Source: Bacillota bacterium
GTDB taxonomy: Bacteria > Bacillota_A > Clostridia > Lachnospirales > WQUN01
Reading direction: 5' to 3'
DNA length: 8,793 nucleotides
NCBI GenBank assembly: GCA_009786175.1
Contig: WQTQ01000119.1
Location: 1-8,793 of the forward strand
In this document: positions 1-5,150 of the stretch, in pieces
Position numbering within the stretch: position 1 is the first letter of the stretch
Layout of the letters: every line of letters begins with the position of its first letter
Position numbers and translations under genes: made by a program
Notes under the pieces: model-generated
What the model was told of the DNA's origin: nothing
Database searches by the model: none
What the model saw: only the letters and a program-made list of their open reading frames with translations

Positions 1-239
1 ACCATTTTTGTAAGCCTTGATTTCTTGCGTGCTGCAGTGTTTTTATGATAAACGCCTTTTACAGCAGCTTTATCAATAGCTGCTATAGCCTGTACCAGCA
101 AAGCATTTGCTTCACCGGTGCCGGCGGCGGATACTACTTTCTTAATAGCAGTTTTTGTTGCAGATTTAACATGCTTGTTACGTGCTTGTCTTTTTGCAGC
201 TACACGGATACGTTTTTGTGCAGATTTAATATTGGCCAA
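1..239 (-). CDS. rpsT: 30S ribosomal protein S20, 3' end cut off by window edge
   Basis: S20 is a primary 16S rRNA-binding protein of the small ribosomal subunit. The minus strand reads from a TTG start at 239 as [12 protein letters not shown] and continues with S20 hallmarks: a Lys/Arg-rich N-terminal helix ([19 protein letters not shown]), then [30 protein letters not shown]. About 79 codons are present. The family is usually 85-90 residues, so only the last few are missing beyond position 1. The TTG start is fixed by the A-N-I-K N-terminus and by GGAGGTG at 253-247, seven bases upstream; no ATG is nearby in frame. It has its own sigma-A promoter and is transcribed away from spmA. Identification is essentially certain. 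Confidence 0.97.
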   Translation of the reverse strand, partial: MANIKSAQKRIRVAAKRQARNKHVKSATKTAIKKVVSAAGTGEANALLVQAIAAIDKAAVKGVYHKNTAARKKSRLTKM

Positions 240-270
240 GTTATTTCACCTCCTTTTTCTTTCGCCTGGT

Positions 271-299
271 AGTATACCCAAGTATTGCGGCACAGTCAA
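271..299 (-). promoter_or_regulatory. Sigma-A promoter of rpsT
   Basis: On the minus strand, TTGACT (299-294) and TATACT (276-271) are separated by exactly 17 bases. Each box matches the sigma-A consensus at 5 of 6 positions. Transcription would start near 264, giving a leader of about 25 bases that carries the ribosome binding site. Spacing, position and the nature of the gene all agree. Confidence 0.85.
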
Positions 300-368
300 G
301 GAAATTATAGGAATTTTGAGGGGTTTTTGTGAATAAGCATTTAAAAGCTGAATTTGGAGGTATAGTCT

Positions 369-947
369 ATGCTAAACACGCTTTGGGGCGGTATGATTCT
401 TTTAGCAATAACAATTGCCATAGTTACAGGAAATATTTCCACACTAACCAACGCGGCAATAGAATCCGCAAGGGAAGCCATAACGCTATGCATAACCATG
501 CTTGGGATAATGTCCATGTGGTCGGGCCTTATGAAAGTTGCAGAAAAAGCGGGGCTTGTGGGCACACTTGCACGCCGCTCCCGCCCGCTTTTACGGTACC
601 TTTTCCCGGATTTGGGACGCAATCATCCGGCACATGAGCCTATCGCCACAAACTTTATTGCCAATGTCCTGGGCCTTGGCTGGGCAGCAACCCCCAGCGG
701 CATTCGTGCCATGCAGGAAATGCAGGCGGAAAACCCGCAAAAAGATACGGCAACCCGCTCTATGCGCATGTTCATGGTAATAAATATGTCCAGCCTGCAG
801 CTTGTAACAATAAGCGTTATCGCGTACAGGATGCAATTTGGCTCGGCCAACCCGTCAGAGATTATTGGGCCAGGCCTGGTCGTAACAATGGCCACAACCG
901 TTGTGGCTGTAGCCTTTTGCAAGATTCTTGAAAAACTTAATTTGTGA
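369..947 (+). CDS. spmA: Spore maturation protein A (nucleoside-recognition/Gate-domain membrane protein)
   Basis: A 192-residue integral membrane protein of the SpmA family (nucleoside recognition or Gate domain). In Bacillus, SpmA acts with SpmB during spore core dehydration and heat-resistance maturation; the transported substrate is not firmly established. Visible landmarks are an N-terminal hydrophobic helix (about 4-22), the GLMKVAEKAGL block (53-63), RPLLRYLFPD (72-81), the NFIANVLGLG-AATPSGI block (95-112), KDTATRSMRMFMVIN (125-139) and SANPSEIIGP (159-168). The start is set by GGAGGT at 356-361, seven bases before ATG. Two oddities: the usual GLGNAATP motif has Trp in place of Asn (residue 105), and the LIPTT-like segment after the NxSS motif reads LVTIS (144-148). 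No spmB follows; the next gene is convergent and unrelated. I see no convincing sigma-E or sigma-G promoter upstream. Family assignment is strong; retained function is less certain. Confidence 0.9.
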   Translation: MLNTLWGGMILLAITIAIVTGNISTLTNAAIESAREAITLCITMLGIMSMWSGLMKVAEKAGLVGTLARRSRPLLRYLFPDLGRNHPAHEPIATNFIANVLGLGWAATPSGIRAMQEMQAENPQKDTATRSMRMFMVINMSSLQLVTISVIAYRMQFGSANPSEIIGPGLVVTMATTVVAVAFCKILEKLNL

Positions 948-986
948 ACGACTGTCCGTGCGATGATACGTTACACGGCGTTCTGA

Positions 987-1871
987 TTATACCGTGCAGC
1001 AGACTACGGAATAGCTTGGCCCTGCTATAAATCCAATATTTTCATATAGTAATTCAGCAGGATGATTTCCAATAGACACGCCTAAAGTCATCAAGGGCGA
1101 TATGCTGCTTGCATCATTAATTGATTTTAGCGTCATGGCTTTCCCAATACCCCTTCTTTGGTATTCGGGTTTTATTGCAAGTTCATTTATTGTGGCAAAA
1201 CGCCTTATACAATAATTTTCTGAATCAGGATACATCCCAGCTATGCATACGCCTACAATTTCATTATTGCCTTTGCTTTTGACCGTATTGCTCATGTAAA
1301 GCGTATTCGTTTGCTCAAGCAAATTAAGCCGTCTTTCCACGTCCGCTTTTATTTCAACCACATTGAGTTCCGCAACCGTTGATGTGAAAGCCTTATAAAT
1401 AACGTCTGTGATTTCATCTATTTCTGTTCGTATAAAGCTGTCAAAATAAAAATCATCACTAAGAACAGGAACGCATTGTTCTGTAGGCTTTATCATTCTT
1501 TTTACTGACCATATTATTTTTGCTTCATAAGATTGTATCAACACCGTCTTATCAGCCTCAAGGATTTCATCAAAAAAGATCTCTTTTTTCCCGCTTGTCT
1601 TCACTGCGTATTTTAACACGTCTCCCCAAAACATCTCCCTATTATCAAACGGCGCAACTATAAAAGGATAACTTACACAGTCTTCTTCTAACATAAAACC
1701 GCCAATTAACGTATTATCATCAAAAACAAAATAGGCATCCTTATCTTCTGCGCAATCTATAGCATCCTTTACCCGTTCGTCCCAGCCACATCTGTAGAAT
1801 ATGTGTGAAGCCGTATACGCTGTGTGAAAAACAGCAAATTTTTGTTTATCCGCTTTAACATAATCAAACAT
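987..1871 (-). CDS. GNAT-family N-acetyltransferase, two-part
   Basis: A 294-residue soluble protein whose C-terminal half is a GNAT acyltransferase, which would transfer an acetyl group from acetyl-CoA to an unknown amine. The acetyl-CoA pyrophosphate loop is clear: INELAIKPEYQRRGIGKAM (about 228-246) carries the Q/R-x-x-G-x-G/A signature. The motif-B region follows as LGVSIGNHPAELLYENIGF (263-281), with the typical N..A..LYE..GF pattern. Residues 1-125 have no such loop but are a plausible degenerate GNAT-like or substrate domain, as seen in other two-domain GNATs of Firmicutes. The start is chosen from GGAG (1882-1879), seven bases before ATG at 1871. The gene is convergent with spmA, with 39 bases between stops. 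It is AT-richer than its neighbours (for example 19 G+C of 60 at 1681-1740), hinting at later acquisition. The substrate cannot be predicted. Confidence 0.85.
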   Translation of the reverse strand: MFDYVKADKQKFAVFHTAYTASHIFYRCGWDERVKDAIDCAEDKDAYFVFDDNTLIGGFMLEEDCVSYPFIVAPFDNREMFWGDVLKYAVKTSGKKEIFFDEILEADKTVLIQSYEAKIIWSVKRMIKPTEQCVPVLSDDFYFDSFIRTEIDEITDVIYKAFTSTVAELNVVEIKADVERRLNLLEQTNTLYMSNTVKSKGNNEIVGVCIAGMYPDSENYCIRRFATINELAIKPEYQRRGIGKAMTLKSINDASSISPLMTLGVSIGNHPAELLYENIGFIAGPSYSVVCCTV

Positions 1872-1933
1872 ATAAATACTCCAAAAATAATAATTATCTG
1901 CATCGTGTGCAGCATTGTGTTTTACTCCCTGTA

Positions 1934-1956
1934 ATTATAGCAACTTTATTACAGTC
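1934..1956 (-). promoter_or_regulatory. Probable -10 box of the GNAT gene promoter
   Basis: On the minus strand a perfect TATAAT lies at 1939-1934, about 65 bases before the GNAT start codon. There is no good -35: the best element, 17 bases upstream, is TATCAA (1962-1957), which matches only two positions. The predicted leader contains a short CTGCA/TGCAG inverted repeat (1898-1902 and 1908-1912, five-base loop). The call rests mainly on the -10 box and its placement between the upstream terminator and the gene. Confidence 0.4.
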
Positions 1957-1983
1957 TTGATAGGGATAGTTTGATTAGCAAAC

Positions 1984-2019
1984 AAAAAAGCCATACACGT
2001 AATTAAATGGCATGGCTTT
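1984..2019 (-). terminator. Intrinsic terminator of the glycosidase operon
   Basis: Read on the minus strand, AAAGCCAT (2019-2012) can pair perfectly with ATGGCTTT (1994-1987) over a 17-base loop. The second arm runs into a six-T tract (1990... to 1984) followed by GTTTG. An alternative pairing uses the GCCAT/ATGGC copy at 2011-2007. It lies about 90 bases after the stop of the GH39 gene, and directly overlaps the stop codon of the chemotaxis-protein-like tail at 2018-2101, as terminators of intact genes often do. The plus strand also ends in TTTATTTT, so some bidirectional activity is possible. Confidence 0.65.
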
Positions 2020-2101
2020 ATTTTGCTATATTTTTAACGGTATCTTCGGCTAAATTGTATAATTCCGCCAACTGCGAAACCGAGGAGTGTAGCTCGTCAG
2101 C
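2018..2101 (-). pseudogene. Possible 3' remnant of a methyl-accepting chemotaxis protein gene
   Basis: Between the GH39 stop and the terminator, the minus strand holds 27 open codons ending in TAA (2020-2018). The peptide begins ADELHSS and continues SVSQLAELYNLAED, then TVKNIAK. Its pattern, S-x-S-Q-L-A-x-L, then an amphipathic helix of alternating hydrophobic and charged residues before the stop, resembles the extreme C-terminus of chemotaxis receptors (SSSQLAxLAExLxxLVxxF-type). The frame differs from that of the GH39 gene and meets a stop (TAA at 2104-2102) just upstream. There is no start or ribosome binding site, so nothing intact is encoded. The stop overlaps the terminator stem, as expected of a true gene end. 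A 27-codon open stretch can arise by chance, so this is a resemblance call only. Confidence 0.35.
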
Positions 2102-2109
2102 TTACTCGC

Positions 2110-3513
2110 TTAGGGCGTTAAAATTTTAGAGAGCTGAACCAACACAACAGAATATGCCGGTGAATACACATGGAAGCGGAAATCCTCCCCCATGTAAACA
2201 GTCCTGGATTCTATAGGGCGTAAAATTAATTTTTTGTTCCAACGTTTCCCATCGTCTACCCTGTACACCGTAAGGTCGTACAGGCCTTCGGGGTTGCCTT
2301 TCAGCTGAATTTTGGTCGCTAAATCTGTCGGCGTTTCCAGGTTAAAGTTGGTAATAAGAACATTTATACCATTGTCTGTATTTTTGGATGCCGCAATGTG
2401 CAAATTGCCGTTGTCATTAGTTTCGACCGCTATTCTTTCACCACACATTTTGTACAACAGTTCATACATAAAATATTGTGGACGCGCATTGCCGTCCCAG
2501 TCGAATAAGCCCAGCCTATGGGGGTAGTCATTCCAATGTTCCGACATGTAGCGGTATTTTGCAAAAAACTGCTTAAAATCGTCCATATCGCAGTGCTGGT
2601 CTACGATGTGGTATTGAAACGTGCCTGTTAGTACACCGGCATTGTTTAGGTTCATAATGGTTGCGGCCAAAGATGCAGCCCTTGCGCCCATGTAGGCGGT
2701 TTCTTCAACGTCCGCATCCAGGCGTACATTTAACTCTGTCGTATACAGCCCAATACTTGGGTCATATTTATCTACAATTTTGCGAAATAACTTCGCTGCG
2801 TCAAGGTGCTGCTTTGGGCAATCCGTGTAATTATTGTACGAAATAAAATCCAGTGGCAAGTTATCGCGCTTCACCAGCCCGAAAAATTCTTCAAAGTACC
2901 CTTCCACATCATCCCCCGCGCCTGCCCATGCAGGGCCGCCAATTTTTACGTTGGGGCTTGCCTTTACAATTGCCGCGGCAGTCATTTTGTAGTACTCAAA
3001 ATAATCTGACGGGGAATCGAACCTGTACGGGCAGCCGCCCCACTCCCCAATATTTATTTCATTGGCAATTGCCCAGTGGGTTACATATTGGTTTTCTACA
3101 GAATAGCGTTTAACCATTGCTTCGATAAGCGTTTGCCATTCCTTAACGTCTGTAGGCTTCCAAATATTTTCGTCAACCACCGGGTAAAGGGGCTTTGGCT
3201 TTATGGTGATGTGCGCCATAATGTCCGCGCCGGTTTGGTGCACTGATTTAATGTAGGCGTCCATTTTTGCCCAGTCGAACACGTTATGGTCCGGATAAAC
3301 AAAGAAAAATTCCTGCAAAAAAATACGTATCATTTTTGGTTTAAGCCTGCCAATTCCACTTACTACCTTGGTCGGTATGGGCAGCGAGTTAATGCCGCCT
3401 ATGCCAAAAGAATGATTTCTGTAACATAATACTCCCTGTGACTCGTTGAAATTAATTGTAATTTCTGTTCTTTCCATTTCCGAAAATTTTGTTTTCATTT
3501 TACCGGCATCCAC
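2110..3513 (-). CDS. GH39-like clan GH-A glycoside hydrolase (beta-xylosidase/iduronidase type)
   Basis: A 467-residue protein with no signal peptide, hence probably a cytoplasmic exo-glycosidase acting on imported oligosaccharides or glycosides. The (beta/alpha)8 barrel covers about residues 35-350. HWAIANEINIGEWGG (146-160) supplies the Asn-Glu pair of the acid/base (E152) and GLYTTELNV (255-263) supplies the nucleophile (E260), the retaining arrangement of clan GH-A. LDFISYNNYT (221-230) matches the beta-strand before the nucleophile in GH39. A C-terminal beta-sandwich (about 360-467) follows, also typical of GH39. The start is GTG at 3513, seven bases after AAGGAGGT (3528-3521). An in-frame upstream ATG at 3555 would overlap the preceding gene and place the ribosome binding site inside the reading frame, so it was not used. 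The gene lies 20 bases behind the uroporphyrinogen-decarboxylase-like gene and is surely co-transcribed. The family is fairly sure; xyloside specificity is a guess, since GH39 and related GH-A families cover several sugars. Confidence 0.8.
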   Translation of the reverse strand: MDAGKMKTKFSEMERTEITINFNESQGVLCYRNHSFGIGGINSLPIPTKVVSGIGRLKPKMIRIFLQEFFFVYPDHNVFDWAKMDAYIKSVHQTGADIMAHITIKPKPLYPVVDENIWKPTDVKEWQTLIEAMVKRYSVENQYVTHWAIANEINIGEWGGCPYRFDSPSDYFEYYKMTAAAIVKASPNVKIGGPAWAGAGDDVEGYFEEFFGLVKRDNLPLDFISYNNYTDCPKQHLDAAKLFRKIVDKYDPSIGLYTTELNVRLDADVEETAYMGARAASLAATIMNLNNAGVLTGTFQYHIVDQHCDMDDFKQFFAKYRYMSEHWNDYPHRLGLFDWDGNARPQYFMYELLYKMCGERIAVETNDNGNLHIAASKNTDNGINVLITNFNLETPTDLATKIQLKGNPEGLYDLTVYRVDDGKRWNKKLILRPIESRTVYMGEDFRFHVYSPAYSVVLVQLSKILTP

Positions 3514-3533
3514 ATTAACGACCTCCTTGTTGG

Positions 3534-4946
3534 CTACCACAAAACACTTGTCCAAATGTAATTATATGCATCGGCATCGGCATTTTCCCATTGACGTCTT
3601 ACCAAGTCTGCATCCCCGGCAAGATTGCTGTACCCGGCACTTTCCTCTGCCCATGGCCTGCATACAAAAGGCGGGCGCGTACCGGGTGGAATACCATAAA
3701 CCGTTTCCGGCATTTCAATTGCTTTAGCCGGGCTTGATTGACTGTATACGCCATGCTCCATGGTGTAATCCACCGCAGCTTTTACATTTTCCGGTTTTAT
3801 GTCGCTTAACATCAAAGCCGTAGCATCTAAAATGTATCCGCCGCCACACTTTACTGCATCAAACAATTTTTTCATTTCTACCCGTACATCCGCTTCTGTC
3901 CCGCGTGAAAGAACATCGTAAGGCAGCCCGCCGCTTATGGCAAATTTGTTTTTGAGCTTTTTGGCGGCATAGGCCGGGTCGCCTTTGTCGATATGATAGA
4001 TTATTCCCCCTGCCGGGAGTTCCAGCAAGTTATCGTAATGGGCTTCCCAATTTCCTTCCCCATAAAATAAAATTTGGTGTCCTTGCCTTATAATTTCCTC
4101 AAAAATTGGCTTTAGTGTAGGCCAGAAAATATAGTCGAACATTTCTTGGGAAATAAACGGAACACAACCCCGGTGAGCCCAAATTGTTATCGGGACGTTT
4201 TTTTCCGGGTCTGCCCCGGCCAAAGCATTGGCCAATATGTGCGGCATAAGGGCTTCACAGGCTTTAAGCAGCTTCTTGGGGTGTTCCTTGCCGTCTATGC
4301 ACGTGTTAATGTACCCACGGAATTTGTCAGCCATAATATCCAGCGGTGCCTTTATCATCCCAGAGTTGGCAGAAACAACCCCAGCTTCATATTTTAGTTT
4401 GTGTGCCGCAGGGCCAAAAGCGTTCATATAATTGGCATAAGCAATTGCCCCGGAAATTAGACTTAAGTTATGGTCATAATCCACCGGCTGGCCCGGCATA
4501 CGCAGCCGTGTACAAGCCCGCGGGAGCCACTTGTTAACCAAAAACGCCGTAGGGTCTTGGGTAAATTCCTCGTACTCGTGAAATTGTACAAACATGTCCT
4601 CTTCATCGTGGGGCTCAAAAAATTGATTTACATTATCTACATAAGTATCCACCCCAGGTACAGCCAAGTATTTCCAGCCTGCTGCTTTTGCAACACTGTA
4701 AGTACTCCAAATTGCGTTAAGCATTACCGCATCGTTACCCATATCAACGGCCATTTTACGGGTAACGTCAAACGCAGCGTTATAATCGCAAGCTGCTTTC
4801 TGGTTGGTAATGCCGCAGTAACGCGCCGCCGCTTCCTGGTATAAAAAGCGGATAGGAATACGGTCCGGTGTGCCGCCGCGCATGGCAGTTACGTAGCGGT
4901 TAAGCCGTTGATTATACATAGTTTCGGTTGTGGGGTTAATGAACAT
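3534..4946 (-). CDS. Uroporphyrinogen decarboxylase superfamily protein, probable methyltransferase-like enzyme
   Basis: A 470-residue soluble protein with the URO-D/MtaA TIM-barrel fold. Family landmarks are the N-terminal block YNQRLNRYVTAMRGGTPDRIPIR (11-33, the 'ALxxxxPDRVPV' element), the mid-barrel FGPAAHKLKYEAGV region, EIIRQGHQILFYGEGNW (284-300), LKNKFAISGGLP (331-342), TEADVRVEMKKLFDA (350-364), GGGYILDA (368-375) and IKPENVKAAVD (383-393). Non-haem members are mostly corrinoid or thiol methyltransferases. No haem genes surround it, and at 470 residues it is longer than HemE (about 340-370). The Zn ligands of MtaA-type enzymes (H-x-C and a later Cys) are not obvious: the corresponding segments read YGEGNW and DATALML. 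ATG at 4946 follows AAGGAGG (4960-4954) by seven bases; an upstream ATG at 5012 lacks this and adds 22 non-homologous residues. It is the first gene of an operon with the GH39 glycosidase. No corrinoid protein or reactivase gene is in view, so the reaction is unknown. Confidence 0.75.
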   Translation of the reverse strand: MFINPTTETMYNQRLNRYVTAMRGGTPDRIPIRFLYQEAAARYCGITNQKAACDYNAAFDVTRKMAVDMGNDAVMLNAIWSTYSVAKAAGWKYLAVPGVDTYVDNVNQFFEPHDEEDMFVQFHEYEEFTQDPTAFLVNKWLPRACTRLRMPGQPVDYDHNLSLISGAIAYANYMNAFGPAAHKLKYEAGVVSANSGMIKAPLDIMADKFRGYINTCIDGKEHPKKLLKACEALMPHILANALAGADPEKNVPITIWAHRGCVPFISQEMFDYIFWPTLKPIFEEIIRQGHQILFYGEGNWEAHYDNLLELPAGGIIYHIDKGDPAYAAKKLKNKFAISGGLPYDVLSRGTEADVRVEMKKLFDAVKCGGGYILDATALMLSDIKPENVKAAVDYTMEHGVYSQSSPAKAIEMPETVYGIPPGTRPPFVCRPWAEESAGYSNLAGDADLVRRQWENADADAYNYIWTSVLW

Positions 4947-4980
4947 TTTATCGCCTCCTTGAATTGGTATGTTTTGCCTA

Positions 4981-4989
4981 ACTATAACA
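4981..4989 (-). promoter_or_regulatory. Extended -10 promoter of the methyltransferase-like/glycosidase operon
   Basis: On the minus strand, TGTTATAGT (4989-4981) fits the extended -10 consensus TGnTATAAT with one mismatch. A weak -35 (TTGTAC, 5012-5007) sits 20 bases upstream, too far to be ideal. A start near 4974 gives a leader of about 28 bases that contains the AAGGAGG at 4960-4954. The perfect palindrome 5021-5060 would be centred about 66 bases upstream of this start, a position used by activators. Confidence 0.5.
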
Positions 4990-5020
4990 TGAAAGCTGCG
5001 AATCCTGTACAACTTTTTTT

Positions 5021-5060
5021 ACCCCCTGATATCACATTGGCCAATGTGATATCAGGGGGT
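5021..5060. repeat. Perfect 40-bp palindrome with no spacer, probable operator
   Basis: Every one of the 20 bases in the left arm (5021-5040) is matched by its complement in the right arm (5041-5060). The symmetry stops exactly there (T at 5020, G at 5061). Each arm itself contains the 8-bp palindrome TGATATCA (5027-5034 and 5047-5054), centred 20 bp apart, about two helical turns. The centre reads TTGGCCAA. It is not a terminator: the T tract (5014-5020) precedes it on the plus strand, and on the minus strand it is followed by A residues. It lies between two divergent promoters and outside both predicted transcripts, which favours a protein-binding site over an RNA hairpin. Confidence 0.85.
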
Positions 5061-5088
5061 GCATAATTCTCCTTCCCCTGCATACACA
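5061..5088 (+). promoter_or_regulatory. Possible sigma-E promoter of spoIVA
   Basis: GCATAAT (5061-5067) resembles the sigma-E -35 (KMATATW), and CATACACA (5081-5088) resembles the -10 (CATACANT), with 13 bases between. Known spoIVA promoters are read by mother-cell sigma-E, which supports the call. The spacing is one base short of the common 14-15, and each box has a mismatch. Transcription would begin near 5095. The -35 directly abuts the 40-bp palindrome. Confidence 0.4.
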
Positions 5089-5110
5089 TATTACAACGAT
5101 ATTTACTACA

Positions 5111-5124
5111 TGCAATGAATTGCA
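5111..5124. repeat. Small inverted repeat TGCAAT-GA-ATTGCA in the spoIVA leader
   Basis: TGCAAT (5111-5116) and ATTGCA (5119-5124) are perfect inverted repeats with a two-base centre. The repeat lies between the putative sigma-E promoter and the ribosome binding site at 5141. As DNA it could bind a small dimeric repressor; as RNA it would give a weak five-bp hairpin with a TGAA loop. A match of this length can occur by chance. Confidence 0.4.
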
Positions 5125-5150
5125 CCGCAGTTCACAGAAAGGGAGATTTA

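Noticed and set aside
329..637. 102-codon plus-strand frame overlapping the start of spmA
   Set aside because: It is the wrong frame of spmA; the composition is non-protein-like and the ribosome binding site serves the ATG at 369.
946..983. Possible hairpin between the spmA and GNAT stops (GAACG/CGTTC plus CCGTG/CACGG with a five-base bulge)
   Set aside because: The stem is interrupted and no T tract follows on either strand, so I do not call it a terminator.
4470..4844. 124-codon plus-strand open frame inside the URO-D-like gene
   Set aside because: It is antisense to a gene with clear family motifs and a strong start site; no coding signal of its own.
3534..4946. Annotation of the URO-D-like protein as HemE (haem pathway decarboxylase)
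   Set aside because: It is about 100 residues too long, has no haem genes beside it and is in an operon with a glycosidase.
5021..5060. The 40-bp palindrome as an intrinsic terminator
   Set aside because: On the plus strand the T tract lies before the stem, and on the minus strand A residues follow it; both predicted promoters also lie outside it and fire away from it.
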